The translations under genes and the position numbers were made by a program. Source: WJMT01 sp964599635 (GTDB taxonomy: Bacteria; Acidobacteriota; Aminicenantia; Aminicenantales; Aminicenantaceae). From it: DNA of 64,000 nucleotides. Below the pieces are notes generated by a model. That model saw only the letters and a list, made by a program, of their open reading frames with translations, ran no database searches and was not told the DNA's origin. The DNA lies in contig CAZRGM010000028.1 in assembly GCA_964599635.1 (NCBI GenBank), forward strand, positions 1-64,000, given 5' to 3'. Position 1 is the stretch's first letter. Every line of letters begins with the position of its first letter. Positions 1 through 8,977 of this stretch are shown piece after piece.

Positions 1-141
1 GACCTTATCATCAAACATCCCAACCCCTGCTATCTGGAAATGGCCAAATCAAATAGTGAACGTCGGGAGAGATTCCAAGAATATGTTCTGCAAACAAGAT
101 CCCACGACTTATTATTGGATGATGTGTTTAAAATTGAATAG
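1..141 (+). CDS. REP-associated tyrosine transposase (IS200-like), C-terminal end
   Basis: The window opens inside a plus-strand reading frame that stays open from base 1 to a TAG at 139-141, giving 46 residues. It contains HPNPCYLEMAKSNSERRERF followed by a basic tail. The pattern of HPNP, an aromatic-Leu pair and then an ER-rich helix is how the last domain of REP-associated tyrosine transposases (RAYT, Y1_Tnp superfamily) usually reads. The catalytic HUH motif and tyrosine lie upstream, outside the window, so activity cannot be judged. A small hairpin follows shortly after the stop. Family assignment rests on a short tail and is moderate. Confidence 0.6.
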   Translation, partial: DLIIKHPNPCYLEMAKSNSERRERFQEYVLQTRSHDLLLDDVFKIE

Positions 142-441
142 GGTGGTTCCTTATGGGATGTCCCCAAATTTCGGACCTTTTTCAGGTCCATATCTCCTTG
201 CGGCGAGGGGATAACTCAATCCCTCTCCCTGGAGGAGTCCCTTGAGTACCCGTCAATTGACCATGATAACAGGGTTTTCTTTTTTATGGGTCTGTAAAGC
301 TATCCCAAAGCCCGTGTTTCCAAATTAAAGCTCCGGAGACAAATAAGGAATGCTCTCAACAGCAGGTTCAGTCTCATCTGCTTGGTTTCTTTAAATTTTT
401 AAGGGCTTGAAATAACGAACAGAAGCTAAGGTTATTCCTCT
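142..441. other. Intergenic stretch between transposase end and M24 peptidase
   Basis: There is no convincing open frame on either strand. It holds a GGGATGTCCCC motif at about 155-165, a small hairpin at 173-189 and an imperfect GAGGGGAT/ATCCCTC inverted repeat near 197-217. These may be end sequences of the transposon family whose transposase tail lies just upstream. The remainder shows nothing recognisable. Confidence 0.4.
173..189. repeat. Short perfect hairpin behind the transposase tail
   Basis: GGACCT at 173-178 and AGGTCC at 184-189 form a 6-bp stem closed by a 5-nt loop (TTTTC). RAYT transposases are typically flanked by small palindromic REP sequences, so this is a candidate REP-like end. 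It is not followed by a T run, so an intrinsic terminator is less likely. Confidence 0.4.
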
Positions 442-1713
442 CTAAGCAAAGGGCTGGTCAATAGAAGGAGAAGGCTGAGAAAAATATTTGGGTCCCTGCT
501 CGGTCACATAAATACAATCCTCGAGCCTTATTCCGTACTCCCCGGGAAGCACCAGCATGGGTTCATTGCTGAAGCACATCCCCGGCTCCATGGGCCGTTT
601 GTTTCCTTTGACCAGATTGATCCATTCATGCCCATCCAGACCTATGCCGTGTCCTGTACGGTGAGGGCATCCGGGCAATTTATATCCTCCGGGAAATCCA
701 TAGTCTTTATAGACTTTTCGGGCGGCTGCATCCACTTCCTCACACGGCATTCCCATTGCTGCCTTTTCAAACGCAGCGGTCTGCGCTTTTTTTGCCAGAT
801 TCCACATCTCTTTCTGCCTCTGTGTTGGTTCTCCAAAAACAATGGTCCGGCTGATATCAGATCTGTATCCATCCACACTGCATCCTCCATCCATAAGAAC
901 AATATCGCCTTCTTTCAGCTCAATCCTCTTCACGCTTCCATGGGGGCTGGCAGAAGCTTCAGCAATCTGGGCACCGATCCCTCCTGTAGCACCCAGCGCT
1001 CTATGTGCAGCAGAAGAAATGGCTCTGAAATCCTCATTGGTCATTCCCTTCTCCAGCATGGCCACAGAAGCTTTGTAAGCCTCTATGGTGATATCCGCTG
1101 CTTTCTGCATAAGAGCGATTTCAGCCGGAGACTTTCCCACCCGGCATTCCACTGTGACCGGGTCTGCGCTCACGTATTCCAGGTGGGGAGCCTGCTTGCG
1201 GATCCCGTCAAAAAGAAAAAATCTCACTCTTTCTTCGATACCGATTTTTCCGGTCCTTATTCCTCTATCCGCTAAAGCCTGGACCACCCGCTCGTAAGGG
1301 CTTTCATGTTCCTCCCAGGTTCTGATATCATCTCCGAAACGGATCTGTTCTCTGGCCCGACCTTCCTCAAATGCAGGCGATATCCAGACTATATCTCCCT
1401 GAGCAGGAAGAACGGCAGCAAACATTCTTTCACTTTGCCACCATTGAGCACCCGTAAAATAAAACATGCTGGAACCAGGTTCAAGATATATGGCCTTTAT
1501 ATCGTTTTCTCTCATGAATCGTTTTGCTTTTTCCATACGTTCCAACCGTTCTTTGTCTGAAATAGGGACCACATCATCTGTCATGGCACTGAGCCGGCTT
1601 AGGGGATCAGCATCTCTAACCCTGTCTTTGCTTGAAGAGCAGGCTGAACCCAGGAGAGCGGCTCCGGCCGAACAGGCTCCAATTTTAAGAAAATCCCTTC
1701 TTTTTACTGCCAT
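442..1713 (-). CDS. Tat-exported M24 family metallopeptidase (Xaa-Pro peptidase type)
   Basis: A 423-residue protein. The start at 1713 (MAVKRRD) is chosen because GGAGG lies 6 nt upstream; a longer frame adds only seven residues. The N-terminus has a twin-arginine signal (RRDFLKIG, residues 5-12), then an Ala/Gly/Cys-rich segment with ACSSS that could be a lipobox, so the mature protein is probably a lipoprotein or periplasmic. The C-terminal half is a pita-bread M24 domain with the complete dinuclear metal set: D275, D286 (RSDISRT), H355 (GHGIG), E384 (SNEPM) and E398 (RLED). The N-terminal half matches the creatinase-type domain. Such enzymes remove residues before proline from peptides. 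It stands alone behind its own promoter, and secreted peptidases recur in this window. The exact substrate is unknown. Confidence 0.87.
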   Translation of the reverse strand: MAVKRRDFLKIGACSAGAALLGSACSSSKDRVRDADPLSRLSAMTDDVVPISDKERLERMEKAKRFMRENDIKAIYLEPGSSMFYFTGAQWWQSERMFAAVLPAQGDIVWISPAFEEGRAREQIRFGDDIRTWEEHESPYERVVQALADRGIRTGKIGIEERVRFFLFDGIRKQAPHLEYVSADPVTVECRVGKSPAEIALMQKAADITIEAYKASVAMLEKGMTNEDFRAISSAAHRALGATGGIGAQIAEASASPHGSVKRIELKEGDIVLMDGGCSVDGYRSDISRTIVFGEPTQRQKEMWNLAKKAQTAAFEKAAMGMPCEEVDAAARKVYKDYGFPGGYKLPGCPHRTGHGIGLDGHEWINLVKGNKRPMEPGMCFSNEPMLVLPGEYGIRLEDCIYVTEQGPKYFSQPSPSIDQPFA

Positions 1714-1756
1714 AAATGACCTCCGAAAAATCAATCTATTGCTATCAGTCTAACTA

Positions 1757-1785
1757 AGAATAAAGAAAAGACCAAAAAAATTCAA
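1757..1785 (-). promoter_or_regulatory. Sigma-70-type promoter for the M24 peptidase
   Basis: Read on the minus strand, TTGAAT (1780-1785) is separated by 17 bp from TATTCT (1757-1762). The predicted start of transcription leaves a leader of about 37 nt carrying the GGAGG ribosome-binding site. This is a sequence-only prediction. Confidence 0.5.
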
Positions 1786-1844
1786 AAAATAATATTTTTA
1801 AACAAAACTGGGGATGATTAAAAGGATAAAAATTTGGTTTTTTA

Positions 1845-2930
1845 TTAGTGATGAATTTTTTCTCCAATGGGGCCGTAGTCTTTTTTCATAGCTTGATAGA
1901 CAGGTTTCCCGACTAAAAATGTGTAAATTTCATCTGCTTTGATTTCTGGATTGATATCCTTAAACTTATCCGGAAAAAGAATTTTTCCTATGGCATAGGC
2001 ATCAGCGAGAGCTGTTCCAATATTGGTTGTGTATAGATTGAATGGATGCAGGATGTAAACTTGATGATGGGAAAAGGCTTTTAGAGCCCTATAAAATTTG
2101 GATTTCCTTTGAAAATCATTTTTGATGAGCGTCGATCCCCCGCCGTCAATAAAGATGACATCCGGATCGAGTTGGAGCAGGATTTCTTTGTCTATGAATG
2201 TATGTTCTCCATTGAGAGTTTTTACCTGACTCGCTACATTTTTTAAGCCTATCCAGTCAAAAGGAGCATAATCTTTTTGTGTGCTTTCGATGCCGTGAGA
2301 GCCTCGGTGCCCGAGTCCCCCCACGTAGGTTCGCGGCCTATTTTCAGATCTCACACCCTTAACACGTTGGCTGAGGTCCTTTACGGAGCCTTCAATATAA
2401 TCTTGAATCTTGCGGGCACGGTCCTCACGATTTAAAATCTTGCCCGCAATGTGGAGAGATTGATAAACGGATTCATCGAATGTTGAGAAGGGTCCATAAG
2501 TGAGAATGACAACAGGAATTTTGAGGGTTTTCTGGACATCATCGGCCTTCTGTGCGTCCATATAGGTTATGAAAATAATCTCAGGCTCCGTGTTCAGGAT
2601 AGCTTCCAAATCAGGCTTTTTGTTGATTCCGGCTGGTCCCCCTGGTCCACAGCGGGGGAGTTTTGTTAAGCCAGGATGAGCGATCAGATAAGGGCGCCCC
2701 GTGGAATCCATTTTTTCCATATCCTCGATCCCGCAGATTTTGTTTTCGGCTTGGAGATAGACGATCAATCTCAAAGCTCCCGGCCCGAGGCAGACGATCC
2801 GATCCGGGTCAGGAGGGACAGAGATGACTCTTTCGGCAGAGTCTGTGATGGTTAGTTGTTCAGCCCAGGCAGAGGGAAAGAGAAGGATAAAAAAAATGAT
2901 CAGGGCCGATTTCAAATTTACTTTTCTCAT
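1845..2930 (-). CDS. Iron-complex/cobalamin-type ABC transporter, substrate-binding protein
   Basis: The encoded protein is about 361 residues with an N-terminal signal peptide (hydrophobic ALIIFFILLF, cleavage after SAWA) and a periplasmic-binding fold of the BtuF/FhuD class. Hallmarks are PDRIVCLGPGALRL near the mature N-terminus, a segment on the second lobe reading DPDVIFIDGGGST, and a long connecting helix. The frame opens at a TTG (2942); the ATG at 2930 was preferred, though neither has a strong Shine-Dalgarno. It is the third gene of a permease-ATPase-binding-protein operon and begins close behind the ATPase stop codon. Substrate is inferred as a metal chelate (siderophore, heme or corrinoid). 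No TonB receptor and no cobalamin riboswitch is visible nearby, so the ligand stays open. Confidence 0.82.
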   Translation of the reverse strand: MRKVNLKSALIIFFILLFPSAWAEQLTITDSAERVISVPPDPDRIVCLGPGALRLIVYLQAENKICGIEDMEKMDSTGRPYLIAHPGLTKLPRCGPGGPAGINKKPDLEAILNTEPEIIFITYMDAQKADDVQKTLKIPVVILTYGPFSTFDESVYQSLHIAGKILNREDRARKIQDYIEGSVKDLSQRVKGVRSENRPRTYVGGLGHRGSHGIESTQKDYAPFDWIGLKNVASQVKTLNGEHTFIDKEILLQLDPDVIFIDGGGSTLIKNDFQRKSKFYRALKAFSHHQVYILHPFNLYTTNIGTALADAYAIGKILFPDKFKDINPEIKADEIYTFLVGKPVYQAMKKDYGPIGEKIHH

Positions 2931-2945
2931 TTTATCTTTCAATTT

Positions 2946-3698
2946 TTAGACAGGGGCAACGATGATGTGTTCGGCAATTTTCACCAGACGAACGTCGACA
3001 CCGTACACCTGCCTGATGGTTTCCTCTGAAAGTTCCTCTTTTTGTGCAACCGAAAAAACCTTCTGATCTTTAAGAAAAAGAAATCTGTCTCCAAATCGGA
3101 AGGCAATGTCAAGATTATGAATGGCGACAATAGCTGAAAGATTTTGTGTCTTGACGATATTCTGGATCAGTTTCATCATATCAAGCTGGTTTTTCAAGTC
3201 CAGATTACTTGTCGGTTCATCCAGCAGCAGGATTTTTGGTGATTGAATAAGAGCCCGGGCAATCGCTACTTTCTGAAGTTCGCCTCCGCTTAGATCGTTC
3301 AGGAAGCGGAACGCAAGATGTTCGAGCTCGATTTGAATCAAGGTTTTTTCCACAACCTGATAATCCCTATCTGAGGGGGTCCAGCTCATGTAGGGCCTTC
3401 GCCCTAAGAGGACAGCTTCAATCACCCGGATTCGAATATCAGACTGCTGCTGGGGGACGTAGGCTATTTTTTGCGCAACTTGGTTGCGGGTCATAGACAA
3501 AATATTTTTCTCGTTAAGGAAAATATTCCCTTTTTGGGGTTTAAGAATGCGGTTCAGGCATTTGAGGAGAGTAGATTTTCCCACTCCGTTAACACCCAGT
3601 ATACATAGAATTTCTCCCTGCTTGAGCTTGAAATTCACACCTGCCAGGACAGGAGGGCCGTTGTAACTGAAATGGATATCGGAAGCGGTTAAATTCAT
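2946..3698 (-). CDS. ABC transporter ATP-binding protein (FecE/BtuD type)
   Basis: A 250-residue cytoplasmic ATPase of the iron-complex importer class. Walker A reads GVNGVGKST, with a Q-loop in the YVPQQQSD region, the signature LSGGELQKVAIARAL, Walker B ILLLDEPTSNLDL and the H-switch in VAIHNLDIAF. Its ATG overlaps the end of the permease gene by 4 bp, implying translational coupling. It should power import of the same chelate bound by the neighbouring binding protein. Nothing is missing from the catalytic set. Confidence 0.92.
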   Translation of the reverse strand: MNLTASDIHFSYNGPPVLAGVNFKLKQGEILCILGVNGVGKSTLLKCLNRILKPQKGNIFLNEKNILSMTRNQVAQKIAYVPQQQSDIRIRVIEAVLLGRRPYMSWTPSDRDYQVVEKTLIQIELEHLAFRFLNDLSGGELQKVAIARALIQSPKILLLDEPTSNLDLKNQLDMMKLIQNIVKTQNLSAIVAIHNLDIAFRFGDRFLFLKDQKVFSVAQKEELSEETIRQVYGVDVRLVKIAEHIIVAPV

Positions 3699-4756
3699 TG
3701 ATACTCCCTGAGCAAAAGGTAAATGAATATGGGTGCTCCTAAAAAAGACGTGGTGACTCCAACTGGCAGAGAGCCGGAACCGATTAATATTCGGCCTAGG
3801 GTGTCAGCTGAGAGCAGGAGGAGAGCGCCAATGACAGCAGAGTATGGGATAAGCAGCCGGTGGTCATTGCCGGTGATACGCCGGGCCATATGGGGTGCGA
3901 CCAGTCCCACAAAGGCAATGACACCATGAAAGGCGGTAGCCATGGCGGCAACCAGAGCCGCTGCCAGCATTCCCGATGTTCTCAGCCTTTTTACATTCAC
4001 ACCCAGCGATTTAGCGATGTCATCACCAGAGGCGAGAGCGTTAAGATCCCAGCGTCGCAGGACCACCAAGATGGAGAATAGGAGTGTCATTCCCGTTAAG
4101 ATGGCGATTTCTTCCCAGTTAGAACGGGCCACATCTCCAAAAGTCCAGAAAACTGCCATTGCCAGCTCTATCTCTGTAGCTAGATACTGGATAACAATCA
4201 TAGCGGCTCCGAAAAGCGAGGCTAAGGCAACGCCTGAGAGAATGACCGCTTCAGGTGAAAGCCGTCGGAGACTGGCTAGGATGAGAATCACGACCGTTCC
4301 TAGAACTGCTCCGCTGAAAGCGAATAAAGATACTGGGAGCAAGTGAGCCCCAAAGACTATGACTGATAGTGCGGCGCCAAAAGCGGCTCCTTGGCTAATA
4401 CCCAAGGTGGAAGGCGATCCAAGAGGGTTTTTCAGAAGTGATTGGATACAGAGTCCTGATAGAGAAATTCCCCATCCTGAGACGATAGCAGCGGTAACTC
4501 GGGGAAGCCGAATTCTTGAGATCACCACAGAGGCTGGACCTTCGGTTTTTCCAAGTAGAACCCGGACTCCATCCAAGATAGAGATTTGATAGCTTCCAAA
4601 AAATATTGCAAAGGCAGAGATCAAGGCCATCAGTCCCAGAAGGCCGAAAAGGAGCAGCCATTTTTTGCGAATAAATTTCCGATAAGATGATGTCAGCTCA
4701 AGGGGTGGAGTATGGGTATCTAAGGTATCTGGAATCAATTTTTTGCGCCAAATCAT
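3695..4756 (-). CDS. ABC transporter permease, FecCD/BtuC family
   Basis: A 353-residue inner-membrane protein with about ten hydrophobic segments. Typical FecCD motifs are SGWGISLSGLCIQSLLKNPL, SPSTLGISQGAAFGAAL and a C-terminal GLVAPHMARRITGNDHR region that contacts the ATPase. It is the first gene of the importer operon and is followed with a 4-bp overlap by the ATPase. There is no Shine-Dalgarno before the ATG, and a good promoter ends only 14 bp upstream, so the mRNA may have almost no leader. As the lone permease of the set it presumably forms a homodimer, as in BtuC2D2. Confidence 0.92.
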   Translation of the reverse strand: MIWRKKLIPDTLDTHTPPLELTSSYRKFIRKKWLLLFGLLGLMALISAFAIFFGSYQISILDGVRVLLGKTEGPASVVISRIRLPRVTAAIVSGWGISLSGLCIQSLLKNPLGSPSTLGISQGAAFGAALSVIVFGAHLLPVSLFAFSGAVLGTVVILILASLRRLSPEAVILSGVALASLFGAAMIVIQYLATEIELAMAVFWTFGDVARSNWEEIAILTGMTLLFSILVVLRRWDLNALASGDDIAKSLGVNVKRLRTSGMLAAALVAAMATAFHGVIAFVGLVAPHMARRITGNDHRLLIPYSAVIGALLLLSADTLGRILIGSGSLPVGVTTSFLGAPIFIYLLLREYQ

Positions 4757-4770
4757 TGAAAAGTATCACG

Positions 4771-4799
4771 ATTCTAGAATAGGTGTCATTAAAAGTCAA
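4771..4799 (-). promoter_or_regulatory. Promoter of the chelate-importer operon, very short leader
   Basis: On the minus strand TTGACT (4794-4799) and TAGAAT (4771-4776) are spaced by 17 bp. Only 14 bp separate the -10 element from the permease ATG, so the expected leader is about 7-8 nt, too short for a normal ribosome-binding site. Confidence 0.5.
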
Positions 4800-4931
4800 C
4801 ACTGAATGCCCGGGACTTCAGATGGGGCAAAAAATTGATTCCTATCTTAAAAGGTAGTTGATTTTGTTTGAATATTTCCTGTACAAATAGAGAGTGGATT
4901 CAGGCATTTGGCTTATTAAGGAGAGAAGAGT

Positions 4932-7607
4932 ATGTTTAATTCTATCATGAGCAGACCATGGGCTGACTCTTCCCAAAAAATTTTGAAACAACTTGGAGTC
5001 TCTGATAAAGAAGGCCTCAATGCCTCGGAAGTCAAAAAAAGGAAAGCAAAATATGGACTCAATCGGCTTAGAGAAACGAAGAAAAAAAGAGCTTGGGTGA
5101 TTTGGGTTAATCAGTTTAAGAGTCTTATTATTGGATTGCTTTTTGTGGCTGCGATCTTGTCTTTTTCTTTTCATGAGATTATAGGGGGGATTGCCATATC
5201 TGGGGTGATCATCATCAATGCACTGATTGGATTTTTTACAGAATTGAAAGCAGTCCGTTCCATGGAAGCTTTAAAGAAATTAGGGGGAGTGACCGCAAGA
5301 GTTCGTCGAGATGGAGAGATCCAGGAGATTCGTGCTGAGGGAATTGTTCCTGGAGATATTGTTATTGTTGAAGGTGGAGATGTGGTGACCGCAGATGTTC
5401 GTCTGTTCGAAGCATCTAAACTTCAAGCAGATGAATCTCTTCTAACTGGGGAATCTATGCCCGTGAGTAAGGGGACTGAGACTGTAAAAAAGGAAGCTCC
5501 TTTAGCAGAAAGACGGAATATGCTTTTTAAAGGAACGGCCGTAACTCGGGGATCCGGGGAAGGAGTGGTGGTTCAGACAGGCATGGAGACAGAGTTGGGA
5601 CAAATTTCATCTTTAGTGGAGGAGGCAGGAGAGGAGACGACTCATTTGGAAAGGCAGCTCAACACTCTGGGACACAAACTGATCTGGATAACTTTAGTGA
5701 TAGCTTTAGTCGTGGCCTTCAGTGGCGTCACGGCTGGCAAAGATACTTTTTTAATGATAGAGACAGCGATTGCTCTGGCCATTGCAGCCATTCCTGAGGG
5801 TCTCCCCATCGTCGCCACCATAGCTCTGGCAAGAGGGATGTGGCGAATGGCAAAACGGAATGCTTTGATCAATCGGCTTTCAGCCGTCGAAACATTGGGT
5901 TCCACAAACGTTATCTTTACAGATAAGACGGGCACGTTAACCGAAAACCGGATGACGGTGAATCAAATTCTCCTTGAATCAGGAAAGATCAAAGTCAATA
6001 AAATATTTTTTAAAGATGGGGAATCCATGGATCCTCTGAATCATAAGTTGTTACGATTGGCCTTAGAGACAGGCCTGTTGTGCAACAATGCCTTTTTACC
6101 GCAGGATGTATCCTTTGATGAAGCCAAAGCAGTCGGGGAACCCATGGAGGTGGCTTTGTTGGTGGCCGCAGCTAAAGCAGGACTTTATAGGGATGAAGTT
6201 GTCTCAGAGTTACCGGAATCTCGTGAGGAAGCCTTTGATTCTGACGTGATGATGATGGCCACTTTTCATGAGCGGGAAGAAGATTACCAAGTGGCTGTTA
6301 AAGGAGCGCCAGAATCTGTCATAGAGGCCAGTTCCTTTGTTCAAACAGAGGAGGGTCCAGTTGAGATGAAGAGAGGGAGACGGAAGAAGTGGATAGAAGA
6401 GAATAGAAGAATGGCTGCAGACGGGCTGCGTGTCCTGGCTTTAGCAATCAAGACTGCTGATTCAATCAAGTCCGATCCCTATGAAGGCCTCACCTTTGTG
6501 GGGTTGGTTGGAATGCTGGATCCGCCGAGAGAACAGGTTGCTGAAGCGATTCAATCTTGTAAGGAAGCAGGGATCAGGACCATTATGGTCACCGGAGATC
6601 AGGAGATTACAGCGCGCCAGATTGGATTGGCTGTGGGATTAGTGAATGAGAATGATGCAGAGGTCATCCAGGGTAAGAAAATATTGAGTGTTCGTGAGTT
6701 AGAGAATGAAGAAAAAACTCAACACATTCTCATGACCTCCATCTTTTCCCGGGTTAGTCCTAAACAGAAGCTAGACCTTATCGATTTATATCAGAGAAAC
6801 GGGAATATTGTGGCTATGACAGGGGATGGAGTTAATGATGCGCCTGCCTTAAAAAAAGCAGATATAGGAATAGCCATGGGTAAGAGAGGGACCCAGGTAG
6901 CCCGTGAAGCTTCTGACATGGTTCTTCAAGATGATGCTTTCTCGACCATTGTTTCTGCAGTGGAACAGGGAAGGGTTATTTTTAACAACATACGAAGGTT
7001 TGTGATTTATCTTCTTTCATGCAATATAAGTGAAATATTGGCGGTTTTCCTTGCGTCCTTGGTCAAGGCCCCCCTTCCTATTTTGCCTTTACAGATATTG
7101 TTTCTTAATTTTGTGACAGACGTATTTCCCGCACTGGCTCTGGGAGCGGGAGAAGGAGGCCCTGATATCATGAAGCATCCTCCTCGTGACCCTAAAGAAT
7201 CCATGATCACCCGCAGGCATTGGGTTTTAATAAGTGGGTATGGATTTTTAATAACGGCTTCGGTTTTGGGGGCCTTAGCTTTAGCTTTGATTTGTTTTGG
7301 AATGCCGGATGAGCGTGCGGTAACCATTTCTTTTCTTACCTTGGCTTTTGCTCAGCTGTGGCATGTTTTCAACATGCGGGAGAAACATTCGAATTGGTTC
7401 CTGAACGACATCACCCTCAATAAATATGTTTGGGGTGCTTTAGCTTTATGCACTGCACTTCTTATTATGGTGATTTATATTCCTTTGCTGTCCATGGTTC
7501 TGAAATTGGTTAACCCTGGTCTGGAAGGCTGGGGGTTGGTTCTAGGGATGAGTTTACTGCCCTATTTAATAGGGCAGATATTCCTTGTGGTTAGGAGAAA
7601 AATCTAA
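4932..7607 (+). CDS. P2-type cation-transporting ATPase (Ca2+ ATPase-like)
   Basis: An 891-residue P-type ATPase. The ATG follows GGAGAGAAG. Order of parts: N-terminal cation-ATPase domain, M1-M2, actuator domain with LTGES, M3-M4 with the kinked IPEGLP, phosphorylation motif DKTGTLT (D331), nucleotide domain with KGAPE, hinge GDGVNDAPA (D632), then M5-M10. In M5 the Asn and Glu of SCNISE and in M6 the Asn, Thr and Asp of FLNFVTD match the residues that form the second Ca2+ site of SERCA and Pmr1-like pumps. This suggests one Ca2+ (or Mn2+) exported per cycle. It is monocistronic and flanked by genes on the other strand. Confidence 0.9.
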   Translation: MFNSIMSRPWADSSQKILKQLGVSDKEGLNASEVKKRKAKYGLNRLRETKKKRAWVIWVNQFKSLIIGLLFVAAILSFSFHEIIGGIAISGVIIINALIGFFTELKAVRSMEALKKLGGVTARVRRDGEIQEIRAEGIVPGDIVIVEGGDVVTADVRLFEASKLQADESLLTGESMPVSKGTETVKKEAPLAERRNMLFKGTAVTRGSGEGVVVQTGMETELGQISSLVEEAGEETTHLERQLNTLGHKLIWITLVIALVVAFSGVTAGKDTFLMIETAIALAIAAIPEGLPIVATIALARGMWRMAKRNALINRLSAVETLGSTNVIFTDKTGTLTENRMTVNQILLESGKIKVNKIFFKDGESMDPLNHKLLRLALETGLLCNNAFLPQDVSFDEAKAVGEPMEVALLVAAAKAGLYRDEVVSELPESREEAFDSDVMMMATFHEREEDYQVAVKGAPESVIEASSFVQTEEGPVEMKRGRRKKWIEENRRMAADGLRVLALAIKTADSIKSDPYEGLTFVGLVGMLDPPREQVAEAIQSCKEAGIRTIMVTGDQEITARQIGLAVGLVNENDAEVIQGKKILSVRELENEEKTQHILMTSIFSRVSPKQKLDLIDLYQRNGNIVAMTGDGVNDAPALKKADIGIAMGKRGTQVAREASDMVLQDDAFSTIVSAVEQGRVIFNNIRRFVIYLLSCNISEILAVFLASLVKAPLPILPLQILFLNFVTDVFPALALGAGEGGPDIMKHPPRDPKESMITRRHWVLISGYGFLITASVLGALALALICFGMPDERAVTISFLTLAFAQLWHVFNMREKHSNWFLNDITLNKYVWGALALCTALLIMVIYIPLLSMVLKLVNPGLEGWGLVLGMSLLPYLIGQIFLVVRRKI

Positions 7608-7671
7608 AAGAAATCTTTCCATTCATTTCGAGGGAAATTTACGTTATGGACGTCTTACAAATGATGAGTGT

Positions 7672-8520
7672 TTATAAGCTGAAATGATTGGAGTTGTTTC
7701 TGGTGTATTCTAATTCCATTTCAAGATTTTTTTTACTTTGATAAAGATAAAGACATATCCTCGTTTTTGCTGTCTCCCAACAGGATGTTTGTAAGAAGTC
7801 ATGTAAATTTGTAGAATCGGAGTCAGATATTGAATGATTCTCGTCTGAAGAAGAATTTTCGCAAGACTTTTTGTTTTGAGGAAGCCCGTATTTTTGAATC
7901 AATGCGGTTTTTACTGAATTGTAATCTTCGATATGTATTGGTTTTCCCGTGTTTTTATTGGGAAAATTGTATTTGGCTGCGATTAAATTATTTTCAAAAA
8001 ACTTATAAATTAAAAGGCAGTCTAGGTCCATAAATTTTGTTTTATATTTCAGGGTGGCGGATTTGCCTGATGTTTCTCTGCTTAAAGGGGAGCCTTCTGT
8101 GAAAATGACTTGATTCTGGTTCATTCCCCAGCGGGCATTTCTGAAATGAACCCCATATTCATGTCTATTCTTTTGGTTTTCCCCCTTATCTATTGATATA
8201 ACCTTCGTTATGCTAAAAAGTTTTCTCACTGATGCCTCAAGTATATATCCAGATGATGTCAGGTCAGATTCTCCCGCATTGAAGTAGATATAATACCAGC
8301 TTTTTTTTATTTTAATCGGAGAAGCCAAAGTTACGGTATCTCCTTTTTTTAGAAGCCCAATTTTGGAGCTGTGGATGTCGGGTTTAAGAAAGACATTTGC
8401 TTTTTCGGTTGTGATCTCTAATTTTTTGTTGTAGGTCCAAGATGTCCCTTGGATAAGATTGAACATAAAAAAAGCACAAAGGGCCCCCCACATACTCCTT
8501 TTTATTGAATTGATCATCAT
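7672..8520 (-). CDS. Exported protein with bacterial SH3 domain
   Basis: A protein of about 282 residues starting at MMINSIKRS, preceded by GAAAGG; the frame extends a further 18 residues upstream without a better ribosome site. An N-terminal signal segment (ALCAFFMFNLI) is followed by an SH3b-type domain: the stretch ANVFLKPDIHSSKIGLLKKG is the usual start of such domains (normally NVRxxPsxxskvigxlkkGd). The second half (after about residue 130) has RNARWGMNQNQV, which resembles the start of small exported domains that begin with FRxxkWGmsxxqV, but no function is known to me for them. The AT-rich composition and the Ser/Asp-rich loop near residue 240 are unremarkable. Probably periplasmic. 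Function unknown. Confidence 0.65.
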   Translation of the reverse strand: MMINSIKRSMWGALCAFFMFNLIQGTSWTYNKKLEITTEKANVFLKPDIHSSKIGLLKKGDTVTLASPIKIKKSWYYIYFNAGESDLTSSGYILEASVRKLFSITKVISIDKGENQKNRHEYGVHFRNARWGMNQNQVIFTEGSPLSRETSGKSATLKYKTKFMDLDCLLIYKFFENNLIAAKYNFPNKNTGKPIHIEDYNSVKTALIQKYGLPQNKKSCENSSSDENHSISDSDSTNLHDFLQTSCWETAKTRICLYLYQSKKNLEMELEYTRNNSNHFSL

Positions 8521-8715
8521 GGAATGATACCTTTCTCTTATGCTATACGGGTGGTCATAAATTACAATCCTCATTAGTGATGAATTTTTGAGAAAGAATA
8601 TAATCTCAAAAGGTGATTTTTATCTGCAAATCTAACCTTAGTTTATTTGAAAAGAGGATTTGACATAGGTTTGGTCATTCTGTCATGGAAATCAGTTGTT
8701 TTTTGTTGTATTTTA

Positions 8716-8975
8716 TTAACCTGGATTATTCACGAGTCGAGCTTGCTGCAGATGCGAGGCGCAGGGCATGAAGTCGTGGTCATTCACTGCGAATGCCCTG
8801 GTACGAAGCAGATGCCGTGAGATCGGCTCGCCTTAAGGGGAAAAAAATGGCGATTAAAATTAAAATACAAACAGAAAAAATGTTCAAGACATTGTTCTTG
8901 AAAAATTCCTGCATATCGCTGAAAATAAATGAATCATGAAAACATCGCCATTTTTTTATGAATAGGTCAGGTTAA
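8716..8975. repeat. Dispersed structured repeat, copy 1 (MITE-like, terminal inverted repeats)
   Basis: A 260-bp element bounded by TTAACCTGGATTATTCA on the left and TGAATAGGTCAGGTTAA on the right, which are inverted copies of each other with small differences. Inside are an exact 14-bp inverted repeat (AAAAAAATGGCGAT at 8841-8854 and its complement at 8944-8957), and a hairpin built from AGGGCAT (8763-8769) and ATGCCCT (8793-8799). It has no coding capacity. The same sequence recurs inverted at 38596-38854, partly at 44.3 kb and 45.9 kb, and as a terminal fragment at 54.8 kb. This is the profile of a non-autonomous mobile repeat; the mobilising enzyme is not identified. Confidence 0.78.
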
Positions 8976-8977
8976 CA

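Noticed and set aside
628..1275. Long open frame on the plus strand inside the M24 peptidase gene
   Set aside because: It is antisense to a gene with a complete catalytic set, has no ribosome site and its translation lacks protein-like motifs.
3695..4930. Cobalamin riboswitch before the btuC-like permease
   Set aside because: No B12 box or long leader; the promoter is 14 bp from the ATG.
4857..4931. Promoter TTGATT...TACAAA for the P-type ATPase
   Set aside because: 18-bp spacer with a poor -10; too weak to list as a feature.
7608..7671. Terminator after the P-type ATPase
   Set aside because: GAAATCTTTCC-like elements do not form a stable stem followed by a T run.
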